A stretch of DNA of 5,830 nucleotides from Oscillibacter sp. (GCA_017447005.1 JAFSOM010000498.1:1-5830); one strand, 5' to 3'. Positions 1 through 5,665 are shown, counted from the first letter of the stretch. Made by a program: numbers and translations. Notes: generated by a model not told the origin, from the sequence alone.

Positions 1-44
1 ATGACGCCTTCCCTCAGAGGGTACAGGCGTTAAGGCGGATAAAA

Positions 45-95
45 TTCGCCCTCATCCGGCGCTGCGCGCCACCTTCCCCCGTAGACGGGGGAAGG
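45..95 (+). repeat. GC-rich intergenic hairpin repeat, copy A
   Basis: The element begins TTCGCCCTCATCCG and ends in a strong hairpin: a 10-bp stem (72-81 with 86-95) around a 4-base loop. Its reverse-complement relative lies at 179-230. The first 14 bases are identical between the two copies and the remainder is alike with a few substitutions and shifts. No T-run follows the stem, so it is not a normal intrinsic terminator. It resembles short dispersed elements I recall from GC-rich Clostridia; mobility is inference. Confidence 0.7.
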
Positions 96-178
96 ACAAG
101 ATTAAAAGCGTTTGCGTTTAAAATTTCCCGCACAGATAACGGCGCCCCTGATTTTTTATGAAAAACGTTGCAAATTTA

Positions 179-230
179 CCCTTCCCCCGGAACGGGGGAA
201 AGGCGCCATGCAGTGACGGATGAGGGCGAA
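179..230 (-). repeat. GC-rich intergenic hairpin repeat, copy B (inverted)
   Basis: Read on the minus strand from 230 to 179 this matches copy A, starting with the same TTCGCCCTCATCCG and ending in a C5/G5 hairpin (182-189 pairs with 193-200, loop GAA). The two copies face each other across 83 bases (96-178), so a transcript through both could also fold into one large stem. Open frames on the minus strand across this repeat are artefacts of it. Confidence 0.7.
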
Positions 231-292
231 AAGCGCAACTTGCCAATGATTCCTACACGCATATGCAAAGCCGCGTAGCATTGATAAAGGGC

Positions 293-321
293 TTGCAATT
301 TTTTCCGCGCCTGTGTATAAT
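293..321 (+). promoter_or_regulatory. Sigma-A-type promoter
   Basis: A -35 box TTGCAA (293-298) is followed by a 17-base spacer and a perfect -10 box TATAAT (316-321), which predicts a start near 328. The next supported + strand gene is the lipoprotein at 685, which would have a leader of about 357 bases. Whether this promoter serves that gene, a small RNA, or an unseen short ORF cannot be told from sequence. Confidence 0.6.
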
Positions 322-571
322 GTCCAACGGAAACGCAAGTGAATAGATAGGCTATAGGATGTGGACTTCTCCACGCCCTTATGCAGTAAAACGGCGCTTT
401 TTCGTCCATTTCTCAGAGCTTTCAGTTGTTTTCTCCGAATGTAAATTCTCTTCGCTCCGTATCACGATAATGTTGCCCGTTCCGGGAGGAGTATCCAAAC
501 TGCTCGACGCCGTCTTCGCGGTAACGCTTCACAGGCGGAGACGCGTCCTTGTCCGGGCGCGGCAGAGACTT

Positions 572-580
572 TGCTATCAT
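572..580 (+). promoter_or_regulatory. Possible extended -10 promoter before lipoprotein gene
   Basis: TGC followed by TATCAT fits an extended -10 element (TGnTATnAT), and would start transcription near 587, giving a leader of about 100 bases. The nearest -35-like hexamer, TTGTCC at 549-554, is 20 bases away, which is too far to be convincing. This is a weaker alternative or addition to the promoter at 293-321. Confidence 0.25.
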
Positions 581-666
581 TCCGGAGCGGGAAATTGAGG
601 GGATATTCGCGCCGCGGAGGATATGCCAATACCGCGAAATGCAGCGCAAATCCTATGCGCTTATTT

Positions 667-675
667 AAGGAGGAA
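667..675 (+). promoter_or_regulatory. Ribosome binding site of the lipoprotein gene
   Basis: AAGGAGGAA is a near-perfect anti-Shine-Dalgarno match. It lies 11 bases (counted from the end of AAGGAGG) before ATG 685 and 5 bases before an in-frame TTG at 679. The site rules out the earlier in-frame TTG at 571 as the start. ATG 685 is preferred because it opens directly into a compact lipoprotein signal peptide. Confidence 0.8.
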
Positions 676-684
676 CGTTTGAAA

Positions 685-3105
685 ATGAGAAAGATTCTTA
701 TCGCGCTGTTATGTTGTCTGCTGACCGGATGCGCCGGAACCGTCGCGCCGTCCGGTACGGATTCCGGGGGCGCGGAGAGCGTGACAAAGCGCGTCGAGAC
801 CGTCGCGGACGTTGCGGAGGGCGCGGAAGGGGCGGACGTTGCGAAAGAGGCGGCGCTTGTCTACGGCGAGGCGCCGACGGCACGGGAAGGCGCTTTCTAC
901 GCCGGAACGACCGTCGCTTTCCGGGACGGCGCCTATACTTCTTTCGGCGACGGCGTCTACTATGTACGCGACGGCGCCGCCTCCCTGATAATTCCCGATG
1001 AAATCCCCTATGACGTTTCCATCTGTACGGACGGGCGGACGCTGTTCTATGTCAACCTGCACGGCGAACTGCGGGAAGCGAATCTTACCGACGGTAGTTC
1101 CCGCGCCGTGACCGACGCCCCCATTTATCCGTTTGGTTCGGGCGTCGTAGGCGCGGGCCGCGAGGTCGTGTACGTGGAAATGCCCGAAAGCGAAGAATGG
1201 GAGGACGGCGTACCCGCAAGAGCCGCGAGCGTGGCGGCGGTATCGCGTCAGACCGGGGACATCCTCGAAAGCTGGGAGGACTTCTACGGCCTCGGCTGCG
1301 CCGACGGCTTTACCGGCATTCAGGCCATCAGCTATGACGTATCGCCGCGGCGTCTATTGGTATTTCGTGACGACGGCGAATCCGTCGGCGACGGCCTCGT
1401 TGTCGATGAGCCTTACGCGTGGGGCGGTACGGCGGAGGGCGGCGCGTTCTGGTACAGCGTCGCCGACGCCGGCGCGGAATACGATTATTCGGCCTGTACG
1501 CTCTACCGCGTGGACGCCGACGGCATACAGGGCGCGTTGACCTTCGACAGCGACGGCGGCGACTGTTACGGCTTTACCGTCGGCGGCTTTCTCGCCACGC
1601 TCCACTATTCCGATACGAGCGGCGACTTCCTGACCGTCTGTTACGATTTGCGCACGGGAGAACGGATTCCCGATGAGCGTCTCAACCCCGTGGAAGGCGA
1701 CATTGATTTCTGGTCGGGCGGCTATACGCTCGGCGGCGCCGACTACCTGACCAGTCAAACGCGCATATGCCGCATGACGGACGGAAGGCCCGTTGACGCG
1801 TTCGATATGCCGTCCGTCCTCTGGCCCATGGACGTAAAGCTATGCGGCGGGTACATTCTCGTCGACTGCATGGACGGGGAATTTTACGCCTTCTCGCTCA
1901 AAGCGGACGGCGTACATCCGATTCCCGTCTACTCGGATATTGCCTCGCTGGAACGCTACGACGGTAAAAACGGCGTAACCGTCACCGGATACTATCCGCG
2001 CCTGTCCCCGGCGAACGCGTACCAGTGGCAACGGCTGTCCGACGCGCTGGACGAATACGATACGCAGGCCGCGCAAACAGCCGAACGCGACGCGGAGGAA
2101 TGCTTGAATCAGGCGTCCGAACTGGTCGAAAACGGTTTTGTCGAACAGGACGCGCCATTTTCTACGACGATTCGCGCCTATATCCAACGCGCCGACACTA
2201 TCGCGTTCTGCTTCACGGAACATCGAACCATGGACAACCGCGTAAACCGTCAGGCGCTGGACATCAAGACGGGCTACAACTTCGACACGACGGACGGTCA
2301 CGCGCTGACGCTGGCGGAAGTCGTGACGGATTTGGACGGCCTGCAATCCGCGCTGACGGCTGTCGCCGGGGATGACGATTCCGTCGGCGCGTTCCTTGAC
2401 GACGCGTTTTCCTCGGGCGTCAGTTCGCCGGAATTTTCGTGGACGCTGGGCTATGAGGGCGTCAGCTTCTACTTTAACGGACAGGTCAATTACCCCGACG
2501 CGCCGCAAAGCGTGAAATATTATATCCCGTTCAGCGCCTACCCGGACATCTTCAACCCCAAATATTTCGCCGCGCCGGACAGTTACGCCTATGACATCCT
2601 GCTTGACGGCTATTTCACGGAAGAATATCAAATGGAATACTACGCTGGCGCGGAGACGGTGTTACCGTACCTGAGCGTCGCGGAGGCCCCATACAGCTTC
2701 CATGTGAGCGTGAACGGCGCCGATATTGCCGTGCCGCTGGGGGATTATCCGGCCTATGGTACGGTGATTCACCAATGTGACGGGGCGGCGGACGCTTCGC
2801 AACCCCGCACGGGCGGAAGTAACTTTCTCATGCTCCAGACTTGCGGCGACGGTATGACGCTCGATATTTTCACGCTTGACGACCAGTTCCGGGAGTTTTA
2901 CGACTTCGGACAAGGCGCGTTGCCGCAACATCTGCCCTCCGACGCCTCCGGCTTGTTGCGTGAATGGTTCGGCAATCCGGAACAGTTCGCGGTTCTGCAC
3001 TTTGAGCTTGCGGACGAATCCTACTCCAACCGGCGTTTGTACGGCTTTGATTACGGCATTCCGCAACCGCTGGACTTGTCCGGGGCAAGTCTCGCCGTGG
3101 GCTGA
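685..3105 (+). CDS. Large secreted lipoprotein: propeller-like repeats plus DUF4163/DUF3298-like region
   Basis: The 806-residue product opens with MRKILIALLCCLLTGC, a lipoprotein signal peptide with lipobox LTGC. Cleavage before Cys16 would leave it anchored to the outer face of the membrane. An Ala/Glu/Gly-rich linker follows (about 20-65). Residues about 70-415 contain recurring short strands such as GVYYV, TLFYVN, EVVYVE and LYRVDADG, typical of a beta-propeller; the blade count is uncertain. Residues about 430-545 resemble DUF4163 (GYNFDTTDGHALTLAEVVTD). Residues about 540-630 match the DUF3298 style (WTLGYEGVSFYFN, then YYIPFSAYPDIFNPKYF). The last 175 residues form an unassigned, probably folded domain. 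DUF4163/DUF3298 occur in extracellular proteins such as the anti-sigma factor RsiV and the deacetylase PdaC, but no catalytic deacetylase domain or transmembrane anti-sigma region is visible here. The role is unknown; binding of a wall component or ligand is a guess. It appears monocistronic, closed by a strong terminator. Confidence 0.9.
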   Translation: MRKILIALLCCLLTGCAGTVAPSGTDSGGAESVTKRVETVADVAEGAEGADVAKEAALVYGEAPTAREGAFYAGTTVAFRDGAYTSFGDGVYYVRDGAASLIIPDEIPYDVSICTDGRTLFYVNLHGELREANLTDGSSRAVTDAPIYPFGSGVVGAGREVVYVEMPESEEWEDGVPARAASVAAVSRQTGDILESWEDFYGLGCADGFTGIQAISYDVSPRRLLVFRDDGESVGDGLVVDEPYAWGGTAEGGAFWYSVADAGAEYDYSACTLYRVDADGIQGALTFDSDGGDCYGFTVGGFLATLHYSDTSGDFLTVCYDLRTGERIPDERLNPVEGDIDFWSGGYTLGGADYLTSQTRICRMTDGRPVDAFDMPSVLWPMDVKLCGGYILVDCMDGEFYAFSLKADGVHPIPVYSDIASLERYDGKNGVTVTGYYPRLSPANAYQWQRLSDALDEYDTQAAQTAERDAEECLNQASELVENGFVEQDAPFSTTIRAYIQRADTIAFCFTEHRTMDNRVNRQALDIKTGYNFDTTDGHALTLAEVVTDLDGLQSALTAVAGDDDSVGAFLDDAFSSGVSSPEFSWTLGYEGVSFYFNGQVNYPDAPQSVKYYIPFSAYPDIFNPKYFAAPDSYAYDILLDGYFTEEYQMEYYAGAETVLPYLSVAEAPYSFHVSVNGADIAVPLGDYPAYGTVIHQCDGAADASQPRTGGSNFLMLQTCGDGMTLDIFTLDDQFREFYDFGQGALPQHLPSDASGLLREWFGNPEQFAVLHFELADESYSNRRLYGFDYGIPQPLDLSGASLAVG

Positions 3106-3117
3106 CGGCGCTTATTT

Positions 3118-3145
3118 AAGCGGGGACGCTCTCCCCGCTTTTTTT
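3118..3145 (+). terminator. Rho-independent terminator of the lipoprotein gene
   Basis: A perfect 9-bp stem (AAGCGGGGA at 3118-3126 with TCCCCGCTT at 3132-3140) encloses a 5-base loop and runs into seven T residues (3139-3145). It begins 12 bases after the lipoprotein stop codon and ends 7 bases before the convergent regulator's stop codon. On the minus strand the stem is followed by CTTAAAT rather than a T-run, so it would terminate the regulator less efficiently. Confidence 0.9.
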
Positions 3146-3152
3146 CATCCCC

Positions 3153-4055
3153 TTACGCGTCCGGATTTTGCCGCACGCGTTTTCGGTACGTCCCGGGGGA
3201 TATGCCGTACTGAGTGAAAAACATCCGGGAAAAATAACTCAAATGGTTAAAGCCACAGGAAAACGCAATTTCCGTGACGCTTTGCGTGGTATCGCGTAAT
3301 AAATGGCTTGCGACCTTTAAGCGGTACGCGTTCAAATATTCTATCGGCGTCTGTTGCAGATAGCGCCGGAATATCTGACAGCATTTGCTTCTGCTGACGT
3401 GTCCGGCGGCGGCGATGTCCGCGAGCGTCAATTTGTCCTGATAGCGCCTGTAAATAAACGCGACCATATCCCGTTGCAGTTCCATATCCGAATGCGTTTC
3501 GCCGGACTTTACGGAAAACAGGGGCGTATGCCGCCGCAGGTTTCCCCAGAGAATGTGCAAAAGTCCGATGACTTCCCATTCGTAAGCGTCCGGCGCGTCT
3601 TGCTGTAACGCCGAAATCCGGTCAAGACACGCCGCCGTTTCCCGTCCGAAATCCGTGTCGGCCTGACAATGCCAGTATCCGGGGCCGGATGGCGTCAGGA
3701 CGGGAAACAGTTCATGATTCCGAAGCGTCTCGCTCCCGGTCAGCAGGGACGGATGAAAGAGAATGCAGGAAAACGCGCAGTCTCCGCCCTGATAGTCGAA
3801 ACCGTAGTGCATACGGCGCGAATTGACTATCAGGCAATCGCCCGCTTGCAGGAGAATCCGTTCCCCGTCGATGAAATAGCGCATACTCCCCGACAAAACG
3901 CGGATACATTCCAAATCCTCATGCCAGTGGCACGGGGCGCGCAAGTCCGGATACGCGGACAGTTTGCCGTTACGGATATACAAGCGCACGCTGTCACGCT
4001 CGTACTGAACCACTTCCGACGCGTCCCGCATAAGTTCGATAACCGTCAGGCGCAT
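3153..4055 (-). CDS. AraC-family transcriptional regulator with N-terminal cupin domain
   Basis: A 300-residue cytoplasmic DNA-binding regulator. Residues about 40-100 form a cupin-type sensor fold (HWHEDLECIRVLSG, then AGDCLIVNSRRMHYGF), which in this family binds a small ligand such as a sugar. Residues about 195-295 hold the two AraC helix-turn-helix motifs: the first around 209-233 (LTLADIAAAGHVSRSKCCQIF), the second around 259-292, carrying the signature SVTEIAFSCGFNHLSYFSRMF and ending GISPGTYRKR. Length is normal for the family. The start is ATG at 4055, with AAAAGGAGG 7 bases upstream; an in-frame ATG at 4097 lacks a good site and is rejected. It converges on the lipoprotein gene and diverges from a small ORF. 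The ligand is unknown, and no sugar transporter or catabolic enzyme lies beside it. Target genes may lie outside the window, or may include itself and the divergent small ORF. Confidence 0.95.
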   Translation of the reverse strand: MRLTVIELMRDASEVVQYERDSVRLYIRNGKLSAYPDLRAPCHWHEDLECIRVLSGSMRYFIDGERILLQAGDCLIVNSRRMHYGFDYQGGDCAFSCILFHPSLLTGSETLRNHELFPVLTPSGPGYWHCQADTDFGRETAACLDRISALQQDAPDAYEWEVIGLLHILWGNLRRHTPLFSVKSGETHSDMELQRDMVAFIYRRYQDKLTLADIAAAGHVSRSKCCQIFRRYLQQTPIEYLNAYRLKVASHLLRDTTQSVTEIAFSCGFNHLSYFSRMFFTQYGISPGTYRKRVRQNPDA

Positions 4056-4062
4056 GACGCCG

Positions 4063-4071
4063 CCTCCTTTT
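4063..4071 (-). promoter_or_regulatory. Ribosome binding site of the AraC-family gene
   Basis: On the minus strand this reads AAAAGGAGG, 7 bases before ATG 4055. It fixes the start and excludes the 14-residue in-frame extension from 4097, within which this site would otherwise lie. Confidence 0.85.
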
Positions 4072-4135
4072 CGCGTACGATTTTGACAATTATCCAAGAC
4101 GATTCTGTTAGAGAACCGCCGCCGGAAATGTTATT

Positions 4136-4164
4136 ATCATAGCATATTCCGAAGGAAATGGAAA
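4136..4164 (-). promoter_or_regulatory. Probable promoter of the AraC-family gene
   Basis: On the minus strand, TTTCCA (4164-4159, four of six matches to TTGACA) is followed by a 17-base spacer and TATGAT (4141-4136). TGC lies directly before the -10, making an extended -10 element. Transcription would start near 4129, leaving a leader of about 75 bases. The -35 overlaps sequence just upstream of the divergent mini-ORF, so regulator binding here could affect both directions. Confidence 0.5.
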
Positions 4165-4171
4165 GGAAATC

Positions 4172-4189
4172 ATGAAAAGGGGCGGTTGA
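4172..4189 (+). CDS. Possible five-codon upstream mini-ORF
   Basis: ATG at 4172 encodes MKRGG and stops at TGA 4187-4189, whose final A is the first base of the next ATG (4189-4191). AAGGA at 4163-4167 is a plausible, close ribosome binding site. A stop-start overlap like this is typical of translational coupling, so the mini-ORF may deliver ribosomes to the 49-codon ORF. It may also be fortuitous, since its AAAAGGGG is itself the binding site of the next gene. Confidence 0.3.
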   Translation: MKRGG

Positions 4190-4338
4190 TGATGAAAAAT
4201 TTCAAAAACGCGGTATTGAATCTTCTGCTGACGCGGCTTACCATTCTGCTGGAATTTGAGCCGGGCGACGCGACGCAAAACGGATATTTCCGGCATTTGA
4301 ATCAACTGCGGAAAGAGTTATCCGGCGGTCAGCGGTAA
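4189..4338 (+). CDS. Small uncharacterised protein, 49 residues
   Basis: The frame runs from ATG 4189 (or the adjacent ATG 4192) to TAA 4336-4338 and encodes MMKNFKNAVLNLLLTRLT, then ILLEFEPGDATQNGYFRHLN, ending QLRKELSGGQR. AAAAGGGG (4175-4182) lies 6 bases before the first ATG. Codon use resembles the neighbouring genes, with many GC-rich codons. The first half looks like an amphipathic or weakly hydrophobic helix; the second half is polar, with a likely helix YFRHLNQLRKEL. There is no signal peptide, cysteine pair or recognisable DNA-binding motif. I do not recognise a family. It is transcribed divergently from the AraC-family gene, so it could be that regulator's target or a small accessory protein. 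It might also be the surviving start of a longer gene, since repeats follow directly after its stop. Confidence 0.55.
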   Translation: MMKNFKNAVLNLLLTRLTILLEFEPGDATQNGYFRHLNQLRKELSGGQR

Positions 4339-4341
4339 CGG

Positions 4342-4388
4342 CGCGCCGGGAACGCGTTTTAGTCGTTTGACGCGCCGGGAACGCGTTT
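4342..4388. repeat. 18-bp perfect direct repeat, two copies
   Basis: CGCGCCGGGAACGCGTTT occurs at 4342-4359 and again at 4371-4388, a spacing of 29 bases from start to start. It begins immediately after the stop of the small ORF. Each copy carries the palindrome ACGCGT. The flanking bases differ between copies, so the duplicated unit is exactly this 18-mer. Confidence 0.85.
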
Positions 4389-4406
4389 CATAGGGAATAC
4401 GCGACG

Positions 4407-4434
4407 CCGGACAGGGCTTTATGTCTCTGTCCGG
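4407..4434 (+). terminator. Possible terminator hairpin between convergent genes
   Basis: CCGGACAG (4407-4414) pairs perfectly with CTGTCCGG (4427-4434), extendable by a G-U and a G-C pair, leaving an 8-base loop. On the + strand only TTTCGTT follows, a weak T-tract, so it may stop transcripts of the small ORF. On the minus strand no T-run follows, so it is unlikely to end the spmAB transcript efficiently. Confidence 0.4.
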
Positions 4435-4438
4435 TTTC

Positions 4439-4518
4439 GTTATGTCGGAATGTTCGGCTTTGTTACGTTGAAATGTCCGGCTTTGTTACGTCGGAATGTC
4501 CGGCGTTGTTATGTCGGG
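4439..4518. repeat. 23-bp tandem repeat, about 3.5 units
   Basis: Units at 4439-4461, 4462-4484 and 4485-4507, plus a partial fourth at 4508-4518, share the form GTTAYGTYGRAATGTYCGGC followed by KTT. Each differs from the next by only a few substitutions. The fourth unit overlaps the end of spmB: the TAA stop (4509-4511) and the last two codons lie in it. Sequence at about 4418-4438, within the right arm of the preceding hairpin, resembles a degenerate extra unit (TTATGTCT, then TGTCCGGTTTC). Confidence 0.85.
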
Positions 4519-5030
4519 AAAAGCAGTCTCACGCTCCACGCGGCGACGAGAAAGCCCGTGACATCCGCCGCGAGCGCCGCCGGGATTGCGTGACGGGTAC
4601 GCCGTACCCCCGCCGCGCCGAAATAGACCGCGATTGTATAGAACGTCGTTTCCGTACTGCCGAGCATGACCGCCGCCATACGCCCGATGAGGCTGTCGGG
4701 GCCGTGGACGCGGAGAAGCTCCCCCGTGACGGCCAAGGCGCCGCTCCCCGAGACGGGACGAATCAGCATAAGCGGCGCGACTTCGGGCGGAATCCCTAAC
4801 GCCGTCCAGAGCGGGCCGCACAGCGTCGCTAGAGCGTCCATGGCTCCCGACGCCCGGAACATAGCGATAGCGGGGAGTAGCGTCACCAAGGCCGGGAAAA
4901 TACGTAACAGGACGCGGAAACCGTCCTCCGCGCCACGCGTCAGGGCGGCGTACACGTCGGCGCCGCGCCACAGTCCGAAAAGTCCCGCGCCCGAGAGTAA
5001 CAACGGAAGAATCAGCGACGAAAAATTCAT
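4509..5030 (-). CDS. spmB: Spore maturation protein B
   Basis: The 173-residue product is an integral membrane protein of the nucleoside-recognition (Gate) family, close in length to Bacillus subtilis SpmB (about 178). Visible family motifs are GAEDGFRVLLRIFPALVTLL (33-52), PEVAPLMLIRPVSGSGAL (82-99), and GSTETTFYTIAVYFGAAGVR (124-143) followed by RTRHA. Hydrophobic segments lie at about 3-20, 40-58, 84-102, 125-140 and 150-171. In Bacillus and Clostridium, SpmA and SpmB are jointly needed for full dehydration of the spore core; the transported substrate, if any, is unknown. The start is ATG 5030, which overlaps the spmA stop as ATGA, so translation is probably coupled. A long in-frame extension upstream (to 5258) merely shadows spmA. 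The stop codon sits inside a 23-bp tandem repeat. Confidence 0.95.
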   Translation of the reverse strand: MNFSSLILPLLLSGAGLFGLWRGADVYAALTRGAEDGFRVLLRIFPALVTLLPAIAMFRASGAMDALATLCGPLWTALGIPPEVAPLMLIRPVSGSGALAVTGELLRVHGPDSLIGRMAAVMLGSTETTFYTIAVYFGAAGVRRTRHAIPAALAADVTGFLVAAWSVRLLFPT

Positions 5031-5650
5031 GCCGTCGCGCCTCCCGCACGCCTTCGCGGAGATTTGGCGCGGCGTTCCGTTCCGGCGCGGCTTAACAGGC
5101 GTTCGGCGCACAGTCCGACCGTCACCGACGCCGCGGAAGTCAGCCATATCGCCGGGAGAATGTCCAACGGCGTCTGACACCCCGCCGCGCTCCGTAACGA
5201 CGCCACCGTCGCCGGGAAAAGCTGTATCGACGCCGTATTCAGTACGACCAGCCTGCATAATTCGTCACTGGCGCGTCCGGGACTTTCGCGGGCCATACGC
5301 TCCGCGGCGCGGATTCCCAGCGGCGTGGCGGCGTTGCCGAGGCCTAACAGATTCGCCGTCACATTCGCTGAGAGCGCCGAGAGCGTCTCCGCGTCCTGAC
5401 TGGCCTCCGGGAACAGCCGCCGCAGAGCCGGACGGAACAGCCGCGCCAAGCCGTCCGCCAAGCCCGTTGCGCGCAATAGTTCCATGACGCCGCTCCATAG
5501 CGCCATAGCCCCCGCCATAGCGATACATAATTCCACCGCCGCCGACGCGCCCTCCAGCGCGGCCCCCGATACGGCGTCCAGATGTCCCGAATACGCGCCG
5601 AAAAGTAACGCGCCCGCAACAAGAAAAGTCCATAAAATCGAGAATGCCAT
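5027..5650 (-). CDS. spmA: Spore maturation protein A
   Basis: The 207-residue product is a polytopic membrane protein of the Gate/nucleoside-recognition family; B. subtilis SpmA has about 196 residues. Signature segments are NVTANLLGLGNAATPLGIRA (96-115) and NTASIQLFPATVASLR (138-153). Hydrophobic helices lie at about 3-20, 36-58, 94-112, 132-152 and 163-186. It acts with SpmB during sporulation to lower the water content of the spore core. ATG 5650 has AAGGAG 9 bases upstream. In B. subtilis the pair follows dacB, whereas here spmA is the first gene and its upstream region is an AT-rich spacer. An oddity is the highly basic C-terminal tail (188-207, with RAKSPRRRAGG), part of which overlaps the start of spmB. 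I found no convincing sigma-E promoter in the 180 bases upstream. Confidence 0.95.
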   Translation of the reverse strand: MAFSILWTFLVAGALLFGAYSGHLDAVSGAALEGASAAVELCIAMAGAMALWSGVMELLRATGLADGLARLFRPALRRLFPEASQDAETLSALSANVTANLLGLGNAATPLGIRAAERMARESPGRASDELCRLVVLNTASIQLFPATVASLRSAAGCQTPLDILPAIWLTSAASVTVGLCAERLLSRAGTERRAKSPRRRAGGATA

Positions 5651-5659
5651 ATTTTCCCA

Positions 5660-5665
5660 CTCCTT
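5660..5665 (-). promoter_or_regulatory. spmA: Ribosome binding site of spmA
   Basis: On the minus strand this reads AAGGAG, 9 bases before ATG 5650, and supports that start for SpmA, giving a mature N-terminus MAFSILWTFL that enters directly into a membrane helix. Confidence 0.8.

Larger units (their letters stand above)
1..684. other. Intergenic region and leader without a supported gene
   Basis: This 684-base stretch has no reading frame with both a ribosome binding site and a recognisable product. It holds an imperfect dyad at 4-30 (ACGCCT pairing with AGGCGT), two inverted copies of a hairpin repeat, a sigma-A-type promoter at 293-321, and a roughly 360-base segment leading to the lipoprotein gene. 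Small hairpins inside that segment lie at 361-374 (GTGGA/TCCAC) and 644-660 (GCGCA/TGCGC). I recognise no riboswitch or RNA family. The frame at 1-33 (ending TAA) could be the tail of an upstream gene, but it is too short to judge. Confidence 0.6.

Noticed and set aside
72..95. Hairpin of repeat copy A as an intrinsic terminator
   Set aside because: The stem is strong, but ACAAGATT follows instead of a T-run on the + strand, and no gene end is visible just upstream. It fits a dispersed repeat better.
156..409. Overlapping minus-strand frames of 72 and 77 codons
   Set aside because: Both run through the inverted hairpin repeat at 179-230 and owe their C-terminal residues to it. No convincing start signals or protein family.
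359..598. A + strand frame of 79 codons in the leader
   Set aside because: No ribosome binding site, Arg-rich composition in the second half as seen in frames opposite or offset from coding DNA, and no recognisable motif.
1840..2631. A minus-strand frame of 263 codons inside the lipoprotein gene
   Set aside because: It is rich in Arg and Val as expected for the complement of GC-rich coding DNA, lacks a start signal, and the + strand frame carries the DUF3298-like motifs.
3669..4142. A + strand frame of 157 codons
   Set aside because: It lies opposite the AraC-family gene, has no ribosome binding site and no recognisable domain, while the minus-strand frame has clear family signatures.
4439..4518. 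Tandem repeats as a possible CRISPR array
   Set aside because: The units abut with no spacers between them, the period is only 23 bases, and no cas gene is present.
4666..5487. A + strand frame of 273 codons opposite spmA and spmB
   Set aside because: Pro/Ser/Arg-rich composition without motifs. The opposite strand encodes two well-recognised membrane proteins over the same bases.
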